Assembly: GCA_964019155.1 (NCBI GenBank) | Contig: OZ025244.1 | Span: 19,971,527 to 20,035,526 of the forward strand | DNA: 64,000 bases | From: Osedax fenrisi | Taxonomy: Eukaryota; Annelida; Polychaeta; Sabellida; Siboglinidae | Direction: 5' to 3' | Shown here: positions 51,589 to 61,859 of the stretch, piece by piece | Numbering within the stretch: the stretch's first letter is position 1 | Layout: every line of letters starts with the position of its first letter | The notes under the pieces: model-generated | The model's database searches: none | What the model was told of the DNA's origin: nothing | Seen by the model: the letters and a program-made list of their open reading frames with translations, nothing else | Translations under genes and position numbers: made by a program

Positions 51589-52175
51589 CGAGAATATAGT
51601 AAGATTAACACATAAACATGAGTAACTCACTGGTGGTCACCAGCAGGACATTTTTTTTATAAATATTTTACAATATTTTTGGATTATAAATATTATATTA
51701 TTAATATATACTAAACTTTTTGTTCGTTAAAGTTATTATATATTTGTCAAACTTCATTTTTATTACTTTTTATTATTTTACATGTTAATTTTCCTATCTA
51801 CCTATGATAAACTTCTAGGACATATATGCAAAGTTACTTATAAATGTAGTATAAAAAGTAGTAAAATGATAGCTCTTAATCCCCGCATGACACCTACATA
51901 ACCCCCCACATGACACCCCTCCGTACACGCCCACACATAACCTCTACACGGCCCCCGTACGGCGTACGCGACCCCTACTTAACGCCCGCCACGCAGCACG
52001 ACGATGAAGACGAGAGCTCGTGCGCCAGGTATCCGGAAACCCCGGAAGTCAAGAAGGGCGGTGACTTCATCATGGGGAAACATATGATATCCAAGTCTAT
52101 TGTGAACAGTAACCGATTTTCCAAGTGTAGCGTACAGGCAATGACCGCCAACATACACAGTATCATCATGTTACA
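42597..52175 (+). CDS. ADAM10: ADAM10/Kuzbanian-like metalloprotease gene, left copy, truncated 3'
   Basis: ADAM10 is a membrane-bound zinc protease that sheds Notch, Delta and other surface proteins. Nine phase-compatible exons encode the prodomain (YYEMLNYDTKQI...; VFRLVLHQYTSSFTDDFK; HGSVLDGIFTGAIYLETGET), a cysteine-switch-like CAN, a furin-type RAKR, and the catalytic domain (LGDYNPISIRVRRIS; NHDEYCLAYIVTARDFNDGL; SGGICDRH; NTGIITIVNY; HEIGHNFGAHHD over an exon junction; Met-turn-like DFIMGK). The signal-peptide exon is not found upstream. Disintegrin, cysteine-rich and transmembrane exons are absent, because 78 bp after the last exon an RTE-like LINE leads to the palindrome axis. One exon contains an 11-nt frame-disrupting segment (51,099-51,109). 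The gene may be intact elsewhere or continue beyond an assembly fault. Confidence 0.88.
42724..43686 (+). other. ADAM10-like intron
   Basis: AT-rich with ACACAC patches. Just before the next acceptor are three repeats of CACATTCGCACA/CACATACGCAG, so the acceptor sits in a small tandem repeat. Confidence 0.6.
43687..43808 (+). CDS. ADAM10: ADAM10-like exon: prodomain 2
   Basis: One nt, 40 codons, one nt. VFRLVLHQYTSSFTDDFKAI then DHDISFIYAGVVRG, matching FNLRMKRDTSLFSDEFK and DYDTSHIYTGHIYG. Donor GTTAGA. Confidence 0.87.
43809..44968 (+). other. ADAM10-like intron with hairpins and decayed tandem repeats
   Basis: Holds TTTCCTATTATTTTCCTATT repeats (44,180-44,290), a 44-bp palindrome TTCTCTTTACTTTAACGCTT... 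(44,331-44,374), a second imperfect one to 44,422, and TTATTCTCACG-type repeats to 44,530. Both repeat zones end in TTTGCTGG. TTAACTAG units (44,890-44,950) lead to the next acceptor. Confidence 0.65.
44969..45155 (+). CDS. ADAM10: ADAM10-like exon: prodomain 3
   Basis: 187 nt. SKVHGSVLDGIFTGAIYLET then GETFYVELALFYRED, matching SFSHGSVIDGRFEGFIQTRG then GTFYVEPAERY; HSTIYSSRHVDI matches HSVIYHEDDI. GC-rich coding island. Acceptor GCCCAG, donor TTTAG|GTACGC. Confidence 0.9.
45156..45942 (+). other. ADAM10-like intron, no exon seen
   Basis: Contains (CA)n(TA)n at 45,380-45,415. A CpG-rich stretch CGCGCGGCGCGTGTCGCGCGCG (45,919-45,940) directly precedes the next acceptor instead of pyrimidines. 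Confidence 0.6.
45943..46051 (+). CDS. ADAM10: ADAM10-like exon: cysteine switch
   Basis: One nt plus 36 codons. KKRSTMFANTTTCANAETMK then KMREEVKESQPTEEEI fits the vertebrate GGCADHSVFERMRKYQMTG segment; the Cys of CAN would coordinate the catalytic zinc in the zymogen. Acceptor GTAG is weak (no pyrimidine tract), donor ATA|GTTTAT. Frame and phase fit both neighbours. Confidence 0.72.
46052..47696 (+). other. ADAM10-like intron
   Basis: A tRNA-like relic at 46,240-46,322; the rest is AT-rich. 46,964 is the other border of the segment missing from the right arm. No exon seen. Confidence 0.6.
46240..46322 (-). mobile_element. tRNA-derived SINE head relic
   Basis: The minus strand has a box A-like TGGATCAGTGTGATAACCA and a box B-like CCGAGTTAGACTCC at tRNA-like spacing. 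The body does not match the other SINE family. Confidence 0.4.
47697..47825 (+). CDS. ADAM10: ADAM10-like exon: furin site and start of catalytic domain
   Basis: Forty-three codons, phase 0-0. NRAKR is a furin-type processing site placed as RKKR in vertebrate ADAM10; it is followed by NLTCTLFVQTDPIIYDYFKE, like NTCQLYIQTDHLFFKYYG. Donor TTG|GTTAGA. The inverted copy is at 59,840-59,968. Confidence 0.88.
47826..48719 (+). other. ADAM10-like intron, no exon seen
   Basis: Very AT-rich, many TATAAA/TTTATA short inverted motifs; no element recognised. Confidence 0.6.
48720..48887 (+). CDS. ADAM10: ADAM10-like exon: catalytic domain 1
   Basis: Fifty-six codons, phase 0-0. Encodes IGEIDNTTLFLHLTSLVNDL ... 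LGDYNPISIRVRRIS, matching AVIAQISSHVKAID ... FMVKRIRI. Donor TCC|GTAAGT; a SINE begins about 10 nt downstream. Confidence 0.88.
48898..49202 (-). mobile_element. Full-length tRNA-derived SINE
   Basis: About 300 bp. Head GCCAGTGTGGCTCAGTGGCT then AAGGCGTCAGAC (box A) and AGGGTTCGAGCCTCGTCC (box B); body GGGTCTTAAAATATTATTTA; conserved 3' block GAGAGCGGCTTCGAAGGGAC, CATCTAAGTTCCTGGATGGG, GGACTCCACCAAATAAAAAT with an A-rich tail. Inserted just after a splice donor. Confidence 0.92.
49203..50071 (+). other. ADAM10-like intron
   Basis: A CpG-richer stretch at 49,203-49,370, (TA)n at 49,611-49,632, and a C-homopolymer (50,054-50,064) that serves as the tract before the next acceptor. Confidence 0.6.
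50072..50252 (+). CDS. ADAM10: ADAM10-like exon: catalytic domain 2
   Basis: Sixty codons plus one nt. INKTCESIKDHIFCNPNIDG then NHDEYCLAYIVTARDFNDGL and KGLAYVGAPG, matching [20 protein letters not shown] and LGLAWVGAPSG. Donor GTTAGA. Confidence 0.93.
50253..51066 (+). other. ADAM10-like intron with a long spurious open frame
   Basis: (TA)n at 50,546-50,574, followed by pyrimidine-rich sequence with irregular TATCCCATTACC-like motifs. The open frame 50,582-51,066 is of low complexity (Y, P, L, I, S) and not a gene. Confidence 0.65.
51067..51223 (+). CDS. ADAM10: ADAM10-like exon: zinc-binding helix, with internal 11-nt anomaly
   Basis: Begins SGGICDRHTK in one frame and continues KSFNTGIITIVNYNTMTSKH then FTFTHEIGHNFGAH in another. 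Vertebrate ADAM10 has SGGICEKSK, SLNTGIITVQNY and HEVGHNFGSPHD. The frame is restored if GTGAGGTACAG (51,099-51,109) is skipped, or by a one-base change nearby. Donor CAT|GTTAGC; the second half of the zinc site is in the next exon. Confidence 0.85.
51224..51996 (+). other. ADAM10-like intron
   Basis: (TA)n at 51,551-51,582. C-rich ACACGCCC/ATGACACC-like degenerate repeats at 51,885-51,996 precede the acceptor. Confidence 0.6.
51997..52175 (+). CDS. ADAM10: ADAM10-like exon: end of catalytic domain
   Basis: Fifty-nine codons plus two nt. Starts HDDEDESSC, completing HEIGHNFGAH|HD; then GGDFIMGKHMISKSIVNSNR then FSKCSVQAM, matching [20 protein letters not shown] then FSLCSI. Acceptor ACGCAG, donor CA|GTTAGT. 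No downstream ADAM exon follows before the palindrome axis. Confidence 0.88.
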
Positions 52176-52219
52176 GTTAGTCCATAGTAGATAGATACAC
52201 CCCCATAATGGTATTAATA

Positions 52220-52221
<2 letters not shown>

Positions 52222-52251
<30 letters not shown>
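52222..52251. repeat. (AT)n next to the LINE tail
   Basis: AT dinucleotides abutting the (ACTT)n tail of the LINE; differs slightly in length from the mirror copy. Confidence 0.9.
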
Positions 52252-52252
<1 letters not shown>

Positions 52253-52253
52253 T

Positions 52254-52289
<36 letters not shown>

Positions 52290-53825
52290 TGTTGAATGTT
52301 CATTCGACCTTATTTCATTTTTCTACAGTCTTGCTCATAACATTACGTATTTCTTCTACATCGTCCAACTCCGTATCATTCTTCAAGTTATCTATAAATG
52401 TTATAGGTTTCCGGCCTCTGTTTCGTTTTCCATTTCTTGGTTGCCAGAAGATTAGGAAATGACAGGCTTCGTCTTTGTACCGTACACAGTGGCCGGCAAT
52501 TGTCATTATTCTATCCCTTATGACTTTTGAGAACTTCGGGAATCTGATATACAGGATTTTATTAGGTATCTTGTCTCGCCATGAGATATTTAAAATAATT
52601 CTAATTAGCCTGGTGTAGCAGCCATCTGTCTTTTTTCAAAAGTTTTCGTGATTGTCCATGTTTCACTGCCATATAGTAAGATTATTTCGATTGTGGCTCT
52701 GAATATCCGTATTTTAAGCTTCCTGTTCATGGTTGACTTCCAAATTTGCTTTAGTTTATGGCATGCTTTACAAGCAATTGCCTTCCTTACTTCAAAGTCT
52801 TTAAGTGAACTTGCCATCCATGCTCCCGGATACTTAAAATTATCGACTACTTTGAAGACAGTTTTACATTTTGTATGAAGGATTACTGATTTAATGTGGT
52901 TATAATCCATTATTTCAGTTTTCTTAGCGTTTATATGTAGACCAATTTGTGCTGCTTCTTCTTCTACACAAGTTACTAATATTTGCGCCTGACATACGTC
53001 ATGTGATACTAGTGCAATATAATCTGCGTAACTGAGATCAGTTAATATTGTTGCAGGATACCTACGACTCTTCTTGGGTTCAAGTTCGAATCCTAATTCT
53101 TCTTCTCTACCTTGGATCGATGATCTCATTGCGTAATCAAGTACAATGATGAATAAGAATGGCGCTAGTGTGTCTCATTGAAGTACGCCAGAGTTTATGT
53201 GGAATGAATTTGTTTCGCCGTCTGGTGGTAGTACTTTAGCTTCTGTGTTTTCGTAAGTGATTGATATCATATTTACTAAAGGTTTTGGTATTCCATATGA
53301 GATTATAATTTTGAACATTCTTCCGAATGCTTTTCTGAAGTCGACATATGTGATTATTGCATTCATGTTATTGGATTTAACCCCTTCTATTAATCGACTT
53401 AGAGCAAGTATGTATGCCGTTGTAGATTTCCCGAGTCTGAAACCATTTTGATTATTGCGTAGTGTTGCGCTTATTATCGGTTGTATTCGTCTAAGGATCA
53501 TTTTGTTTGTGATCTTTAGTGCTATTGGTGATAGAGCTATCCCTCATTAGTTATCTACTTCATTAATATTTCCAGATTTTTGAATAGGTATTATATGACA
53601 AGTAGACCATTGATTGGGCATTTTGCCATTCATGAGTAAGTCATTTGCGTATATGAGGATAATTTAGTCCAAATTACAGTATTTTAATATTTCTGGTGAA
53701 ATTCCATCTGGTCCAGCTGCTTTCCCATCTATTAAATTATTCTGTACGGCAACGTATTCATCCGTTGTAAAATTGCTGTGGATATTTTAAATATCATATT
53801 TATAGGTCGGCTTCATTATTAATTT
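52253..53825 (-). mobile_element. RTE-like LINE, 5'-truncated, left arm
   Basis: Minus strand from the palindrome axis: GKAAGPDGISPEILK, NGFRLGKSTTAYILALSRLI, YVDFRKAFGR, LFIIVLDYAMR, LSYADYIALVS (catalytic YADD changed to YADY), GSETWTITKTFEKR, AGHCVRYKDEACHFLIFW then GKRNRGRKP. It ends in a tetranucleotide tail (AAGT)n, typical of RTE-type elements. Several in-frame stops: inactive. The 5' end coincides with the palindrome axis. Confidence 0.85.
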
Positions 53826-53837
53826 AATAATTGTCAA
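53826..53837. other. Palindrome spacer/axis
   Basis: Twelve bases AATAATTGTCAA separate the arms, which close with CTTCATTATTAATTT and its complement. A very short spacer allows cruciform formation. Confidence 0.95.
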
Positions 53838-55373
53838 AAATTAATAATGAAGCCGACCTATAAATATGATATTTAAAATATCCACAGCAATTTTACAACG
53901 GATGAATACGTTGCCGTACAGAATAATTTAATAGATGGGAAAGCAGCTGGACCAGATGGAATTTCACCAGAAATATTAAAATACTGTAATTTGGACTAAA
54001 TTATCCTCATATACGCAAATGACTTACTCATGAATGGCAAAATGCCCAATCAATGGTCTACTTGTCATATAATACCTATTCAAAAATCTGGAAATATTAA
54101 TGAAGTAGATAACTAATGAGGGATAGCTCTATCACCAATAGCACTAAAGATCACAAACAAAATGATCCTTAGACGAATACAACCGATAATAAGCGCAACA
54201 CTACGCAATAATCAAAATGGTTTCAGACTCGGGAAATCTACAACGGCATACATACTTGCTCTAAGTCGATTAATAGAAGGGGTTAAATCCAATAACATGA
54301 ATGCAATAATCACATATGTCGACTTCAGAAAAGCATTCGGAAGAATGTTCAAAATTATAATCTCATATGGAATACCAAAACCTTTAGTAAATATGATATC
54401 AATCACTTACGAAAACACAGAAGCTAAAGTACTACCACCAGACGGCGAAACAAATTCATTCCACATAAACTCTGGCGTACTTCAATGAGACACACTAGCG
54501 CCATTCTTATTCATCATTGTACTTGATTACGCAATGAGATCATCGATCCAAGGTAGAGAAGAAGAATTAGGATTCGAACTTGAACCCAAGAAGAGTCGTA
54601 GGTATCCTGCAACAATATTAACTGATCTCAGTTACGCAGATTATATTGCACTAGTATCACATGACGTATGTCAGGCGCAAATATTAGTAACTTGTGTAGA
54701 AGAAGAAGCAGCACAAATTGGTCTACATATAAACGCTAAGAAAACTGAAATAATGGATTATAACCACATTAAACCAGTAATCCTTCATACAAAATGTAAA
54801 ACTGTCTTCAAAGTAGTCGATAATTTTAAGTATCCGGGAGCATGGATGGCAAGTTCACTTAAAGACTTTGAAGTAAGGAAGGCAATTGCTTGTAAAGCAT
54901 GCCATAAACTAAAGCAAATTTGGAAGTCAACCATGAACAGGAAGCTTAAAATACGGATATTCAGAGCCACAATCGAAATAATCTTACTATATGGCAGTGA
55001 AACATGGACAATCACGAAAACTTTTGAAAAAAGACAGATGGCTGCTACACCAGGCTAATTAGAATTATTTTAAATATCTCATGGCGAGACAAGATACCTA
55101 ATAAAATCCTGTATATCAGATTCCCGAAGTTCTCAAAAGTCATAAGGGATAGAATAATGACAATTGCCGGCCACTGTGTACGGTACAAAGACGAAGCCTG
55201 TCATTTCCTAATCTTCTGGCAACCAAGAAATGGAAAACGAAACAGAGGCCGGAAACCTATAACATTTATAGATAACTTGAAGAATGATACGGAGTTGGAC
55301 GATGTAGAAGAAATACGTAATGTTATGAGCAAGACTGTAGAAAAATGAAATAAGGTCGAATGAACATTCAACA

Positions 55374-55410
<37 letters not shown>
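53838..55410 (+). mobile_element. RTE-like LINE, 5'-truncated, right arm
   Basis: Mirror copy of the left LINE, with the two 5' ends meeting at the axis. Same stops and the same YADY. One substitution turns Ser to Pro in the block after MDYNHIK. Tail (GTAA)n at about 55,375-55,409. Confidence 0.85.
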
Positions 55411-55445
<35 letters not shown>

Positions 55446-55487
55446 TATTAATACCATTATGGGGGTGTATCTATCTACTATGGACTA

Positions 55488-55666
55488 ACTGTAACATGAT
55501 GATACTGTGTATGTTGGCGGTCATTGCCTGTACGCTACACTTGGAAAATCGGTTACTGTTCACAATAGACTTGGATATCATATGTTTCCCCATGATGAAG
55601 TCACCGCCCTTCTTGACTTCCGGGGTTTCCGGATACCTGGCGCACGAGCTCTCGTCTTCATCGTCG
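55488..55666 (-). pseudogene. ADAM10: Right-arm copy of the exon ending the catalytic domain
   Basis: Exact mirror of 51,997-52,175, HD of the zinc site at its start. No downstream ADAM exon. Confidence 0.85.
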
Positions 55667-56076
55667 TGCTGCGTGGCGGGCGTTAAGTAGGGGTCGCGTA
55701 CGCCGTACGGGGGCCGTGTAGAGGTTATGTGTGGGCGTGTACGGAGGGGTGTCATGTGGGGGGTTATGTAGGTGTCATGCGGGGATTAAGAGCTATCATT
55801 TTACTACTTTTTATACTACATTTATAAGTAACTTTGCATATATGTCCTAGAAGTTTATCATAGGTAGATAGGAAAATTAACATGTAAAATAATAAAAAGT
55901 AATAAAAATGAAGTTTGACAAATATATAATAACTTTAACGAACAAAAAGTTTAGTATATATTAATAATATAATATTTATAATCCAAAAATATTGTAAAAT
56001 ATTTATAAAAAAAATGTCCTGCTGGTGACCACCAGTGAGTTACTCATGTTTATGTGTTAATCTTACTATATTCTCG

Positions 56077-56112
<36 letters not shown>

Positions 56113-57086
56113 CTGCTATATAAGTTCATTTTTAAGGATTTGAAAGTAGGGGGGACAAATTCCAAAAATAATTATTTTGTTTTCAATTGTATATTAAAAA
56201 CAATCCAATAAAATACATCTACTGATATATAATCAATAAATATGATCATGATATATTAGAGTATGAACAAATCTTATTTTTTGGTTGGTAAACATTCATA
56301 AGTGGGGATGGAAATTGCCCACAATACACCCCTTAAAAAGACACTGGTAAATACTAGGAGACAAGTTTTATTTTCATTATATTCGAGCCGTCAGATATGA
56401 GTAAGCTCACACCTAAATTGGGCGTGTCCTCCGGCTAACATGAGCTCCAAAGTTGTGGCCGATCTCGTGAGTGAAGGTCAACATTCTGGAGTGTTTAGAG
56501 GTCATAGTGTTATAGTTCACGATGGTGATGATGCCCGTGTTGAATGACTTAACCTGTACCTCACCTTGGTGTGCCGGTCGCATATACCTCCCGAGACTAA
56601 TGAGGGTAGAAGGGTGAGGGTAAACTAGATAGGCTAACATATGATAGAAGGGGCGCGGGTAAACTAGGCTAATATAGGATATGATGTAAGGCGTACATTG
56701 TCCGCATATACCACATGCGGCTATGATAGGGTAGGAGGGGTGAGGTAATCGAGAGGCGATTATATATGGGTAGAGGGGATATACTAAAATAAGGGCTAAA
56801 GTAGAGGCGATTGGTTTGGATAGGATAGTGGAATAATTTATTCCGAAAGGATAGATGATTGGATGGGATATGATTGGGTAATTAAATGATAGGCTATAAT
56901 ATGGGAGTAATAGGAGATACAAGTATGGAGGTAAAGGTAATAGGATAGCATGGTGGTAAAGATAGGTAATATAACTGGGTAACGGAGATATACTAATATA
57001 GGGGGAAATGGGATATAATATTATAGGGTTGGTGGTAAAGGAGAGACAGGAAACATAGGTATAGGATAGGAGAATATTCACATTGC

Positions 57087-57124
<38 letters not shown>

Positions 57125-59968
57125 GATGACTATAGACCCGAACCATTCTACCCATTACCATCATTCTAACATATGCCCTAACCTACAACCTATAATCGAC
57201 GCTCACCCTACCGTATGCATATATGCTCCACCCTTCTCATCTGCTACTTATAAATCCACCTCTCCGTACCTGATACCCTTAAGCTCCGCCTCTCCCTGCC
57301 TGATACCTAGATGCCCCACTCCTTCCCTATGACATATATACCCCGAATCCTGCCTACCTAATAACAAAGCCCTTTGACTTTGCTAATACCCAGAGGCCTC
57401 AGCCTATGTCTAACCTCCTGGTGCTCCAACGTATGCCAGCCCCTTTAGGCCGTCGTTGAAGTCTCGCGCCGTGACTATGTAGGCCAGGCAATATTCGTCG
57501 TGGTTTCTGAAGCTGTGAGTCCTCAGCAGCATAGAACCGTCGATGTTGGGGTTACAGAAGATGTGATCCTTGATGCTCTCGCAGGTCTTGTTGATCTACG
57601 CCGGGGGGGGGGGCGTTTTATAACAAGCAACCAAAAACGCAAAATGTACATGTACAGAATTAGTTATTTTAATCCATTTGTGCAAACAGCTTTTTGTTAA
57701 GTTTTAGTAACAGTTACATGGTACATGTACAATTCAGGTATTTGGTAATAAAGCAAATAACTATTGATAAATAATTATAAATACATATGTAACTGTTATT
57801 ATATATTAGTAACTTTTATTATATCTTAATTATATAGTATTCATATATGTAATTTAACTCTTGGTTCTTGTATAAACAGCGGCATTAAAAAACTGTATAG
57901 ATTCAATCAGTTTCTATAGTAGAAACTTTCTACTCGTCGAGTTATTGTAATGGGTAAATAAATGAAAATTAAATATATTCTAATATTTTATCAATATGAG
58001 AAAATATGCCATTTTAATTAGCCTGTGTGCCAGTTATATATATATATATATATATCTGCGCATGTATACATGCATATATATATGCATATTATGAACCATA
58101 GTGTAATATATTATCGGCGCGAATTGTCTTAAGGCGTGTCTAATTCAGTGATGTGTACTATAGTGTATACTATACATAAAGTGAAACCCACATTTGAGGC
58201 CAAACTGCATTGGCTAATAAAACACACGCATTTACGAATGTTAACACATATGATTAAAATGATGATGATGGTGATGATTTTATTTAAATACTAATTCAAT
58301 TATACAATTCGAATGCGTTTAACGATCGAATTCATGCGATTACGAACTGCGCTTATTTTCCGATTGTTGCCGGTATATGCATATAATCCATGGCCTTAGA
58401 GGACATGGCCTCGCCTAAAGGTATTCGGTAAACTGTCGGTCACACCATTGCCTACGTGTTATATTAACTGCCTGTGTGGCTCAGTGGCTAAGGCGTCAGA
58501 CACACAAGCAGTAGGACAAGGGTTCGAGCCTCGTCCGGACCATTAATTAATTTTATAAAATGGGTCTTAAAATATTATTTAGAAGTGATCTTATATAATT
58601 ATGTATAAATAAATGATCGTCTCTCGTTAAAACCATGGATGCCCTAACATGAGAGCGGCTTCGAAGGGACATTAGAGCCATATATGGTTATAAGTGAAAA
58701 CTTCATCTAAGTTCCTGGATGGGATGAAAGGACTCCACCAAATAAAAATAACAAAATAACAATAAAAGTATACTTACGGAGATTCTGCGGACGCGTATAC
58801 TGATAGGATTATAGTCTCCTAGCGTCTCGTTCCGGAACGAGGTTTTCTCGAAGATAATTCTACTTCCGCTCACCAGGTCGTTCACCAGCGACGTCAGATG
58901 TTGAAACAACGTAGTGTTATCGATTTCGCCAATGTAGGTGTTTGACTATAGGCAAGGTTGTGTCCTCGACGTTAGTACATTGCATAACTATTTAATAATT
59001 AAATAACTTTGTATTCATATATAAATATATACTCTTAATAATAAAAGTAACTTTATAATATTGGTATTCTTGGTAAATATTATTAATCACGCATTGCATT
59101 AATAATAATGAAGGACTAATATTATTAGTATAAATATTGTCGGATTTCGAATATTTTAGATATCTTATGTTATAACATATATATCACATACTAAGTAGGA
59201 TGTACCTACACAGGTACATATGTAACTATAGTTATATATAAACTATAGTTTATATATAAGGTTAATATTTATAGTTTATATTAATATTATGTATAGTTTA
59301 TAATTTATACTAATAATAAATAATGAAAACATATATGTTATGTATATATTTATATGTTATATAAATTATAAATATTGTTAAATAAAGTAATTAATATTAA
59401 TAACAATGAGCTTCAACATTGTATATGGTCTATATTATCTAACTAAATATTAATATGTATTATTGATATTATAATATATGTTTATAAGTTTATAAATATA
59501 AGTTTATAAACTATGTTGAAATATATTTTATTTTATAAAAACAAGACCATTATATTATATTAGACTTTTATTATATATTATATTTGATTTTTGTAACACG
59601 CATATTTTGATAAATATTTTACTAATTATTGTCATCAAATATTGGTTAACAATTGTTTTAAAAATTGTTAAATATTTTGTAATATATCACAGTAAATATC
59701 GTTTATTGCATAATTCTATGATATTTCGTTATTTATCACGTTATTTATAACATGAATAGAAAATACATCAACATTATGATATTTATATCAATTATATCTT
59801 TGGCGAATGAAATTAATCGGGTCTAAATCGAAATCTAACCAATTTCTCCTTGAAGTAGTCGTAAATGATGGGATCTGTTTGTACGAATAGCGTGCATGTA
59901 AGGTTTCGAGCCGAGTTTCTCTTCGCTCTGTTAGACTCAGCCTTATAATTGTCACGATTTTGTAGCCT
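55488..59968 (-). CDS. ADAM10: ADAM10-like right copy, catalytic exons only
   Basis: Mirror exons at 59,840-59,968 (furin site), 58,778-58,945, 57,415-57,595, 56,440-56,596 (HEIGHNFGAH, same 11-nt anomaly at 56,554-56,564) and 55,488-55,666 (HDDEDESSC). All splice borders are preserved. The four upstream exons (prodomain and cysteine switch) are absent because of the deletion at 60,701, and the C-terminal domains are absent as in the left copy. If transcribed it would lack prodomain inhibition and membrane anchor, so it is most likely a pseudogene or an artefact of assembly. Confidence 0.85.
56440..56596 (-). pseudogene. ADAM10: Right-arm copy of the zinc-helix exon
   Basis: Mirror of 51,067-51,223, with one substitution giving RMLTFTHEI instead of RMFTFTHEI. 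Same 11-nt frame problem. Confidence 0.85.
57415..57595 (-). pseudogene. ADAM10: Right-arm copy of catalytic exon 2
   Basis: Mirror of 50,072-50,252; reads NHDEYCLAYIVTARDFNDGL on the minus strand. Confidence 0.85.
58463..58767 (+). mobile_element. tRNA-derived SINE, right-arm copy
   Basis: Mirror of 48,898-49,202; plus-strand box A TGGCTCAGTGGCTAAGGCGT and box B GGTTCGAGCCTCG. Confidence 0.92.
58778..58945 (-). pseudogene. ADAM10: Right-arm copy of catalytic exon 1
   Basis: Mirror of 48,720-48,887; one substitution changes LFLHLTSL to LFQHLTSL. Confidence 0.85.
59840..59968 (-). pseudogene. ADAM10: Right-arm copy of the furin-site exon
   Basis: Mirror of 47,697-47,825, with RAKR preserved. 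It is the most upstream ADAM10 exon remaining in this arm. Confidence 0.85.
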
Positions 59969-61152
59969 CTGTTTTATATCGTATATATATAGTTTTGGTG
60001 TTATCAGTTTAGGCTACTATTTTTATCTAATATATAAATCCTCCGTATCTATTTCCCCTTTAATTAAACTAATTAGACTAATTAACTTAAATCTCTTCTA
60101 TTAAACATGGCTAATACTTCCTCTGTAGTTGTTCATATAAAACACATACAATTTAACACATACACGGTATCCAGTCAGCCAAATCTGTAAAAAAAACAAT
60201 ATTTTTCAAATTTACGAAAATATTTGTAATTTATTTATTAATTTTGAAAATTATAGTACAAAATTTACCAAGTTTGCACATATTCCAAAACAATATTAAT
60301 ATTGTTCTTCGAGACACTACGTGACAACTAAAAACCTCAATCTCTATCCTAAAATCCTCGGTCACGAGATCAAACAAACTCTTTTATCATCCCCGCATAA
60401 ATATCTATCCTACCACTCATTGTTGACACTTTTCTCCATAATACACTTACGATATGCCGGCCTATAGGCCGACTCAAATTTATAGAATTTATATCCAGGA
60501 ATATTCTTAATCGAAATTGAATGTGTATTACACAAAGATTACATTAATAAAATGAATATAATTCAGTAGTTTAAAGAAACTATATGATTTGAAAATATGT
60601 GTAATATCTTCTAAATTTAAAAAAAAATTAAATATAAAATATTTCAGAATTTAATAATTATGGTATTTATAAAGTTGACGTAAGTGTTACTGCTGAGATC
60701 TATATATTTACTAGAATACTTCCAGAGCCCCGATGTGCAAATACGTATACTTTTATCGGTATATAGCACTGAAGTAAATGATGTACACATCTAAAGCATC
60801 AATATATTCTGAGTTACCTAAAGTATCAATTCGGCTCGTTTGGTTAGAATCTCTGCTCGGCTAGAGCTCATTTGTTCCGAAAATGAAAATCTCTGCATCA
60901 ATAACCAACATTCTCGGCTCGGCATCATTTACATAACTAGTATGTAGGTACATTTAGTTTCAAGATTCATTTTAACTGTAGGTTGGTTATGTATAACATG
61001 ATTCGTCTAGATCGAAGGTTAATCTATGATTGGTAGGTAACATAAAGTAACCTACATAATCTAGGTGAACACATTAATATTTATTATATACGTAGTATTA
61101 GGAGGCAACTATTAAATGTAATGTACATTGTACACTCCTACGTGCATTATCA

Positions 61153-61200
<48 letters not shown>

Positions 61201-61563
61201 ATATGTATGAATAAAACCTACATTTGTATGAAATAAATATAACTTGTACTTACACTTTATATAACATTTGTAAAATATGTTGTTAGTTTAGCTCTGTCTT
61301 TGTGGAATAAGTTGGATATTTTAGCCTAATTTAGTTTGTTTGCGATTTGTGATATGACTCGGGGAGTATGGGTGTCAGTATACATTATACTGGCTCTAGA
61401 ATATTCCTATGACATAGCCTATGTCACATAGGAATTGGTCGCTCCTTACCAGAAAGTTGAGTCATCGCAGATCAAAAATCAGCTGAGTTACATCATATAT
61501 TATGCATACTTATTCATAACTAAACCTGTACTCTTATATTAATATTATGTATATTGTTATATT
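59969..61563. other. Right arm: intron remnant fused to intergenic sequence
   Basis: Up to 60,701 it mirrors the intron at 46,964-47,696; from there it mirrors 37,926 leftward. The deletion joint shows one base of microhomology (T). Contains the TIR element mirror at about 60,775-60,940 and (TA)n at 61,158-61,198. Confidence 0.85.
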
Positions 61564-61859
61564 ATTTTACTTATGGCATGTGTAAACAATCATTCTTATT
61601 GTCATTTATTTATCATTAAATTATTGTTTCATGTAATGTTGTGTGTCAACACTCAATAAACTATATAAACTATCTATTTAATGGTATTTGCAATATTTAC
61701 AAAATAGACATATTTTACTTATGGCATGTGTAAACAATCATTCTTATTGTCATTTATTTATCATTAAATTATTGTTTCATGTAATGTTGTGTGTCAACAC
61801 TCAATAAACTATATAAACTATCTATTTAATGGTATTTGCAATATTTACAAAATAGACAT
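61564..61859. repeat. 148-bp tandem duplication in the right arm only
   Basis: Copies 61,564-61,711 and 61,712-61,859 begin ATTTTACTTATGGCATGTGT and are identical. The left arm has a single copy (about 36,925-37,072). Confidence 0.95.

Larger units (their letters stand above)
34786..53825. repeat. Giant palindrome, left arm (about 19 kb)
   Basis: Inverted copy of the sequence from 53,838 to the window end. Mirror positions sum to 107,663 near the axis, 107,665-107,667 after AT-length differences, and about 98,785 beyond the 9-kb deletion. Only scattered substitutions and AT-tract length changes separate the arms. Confidence 0.97.
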
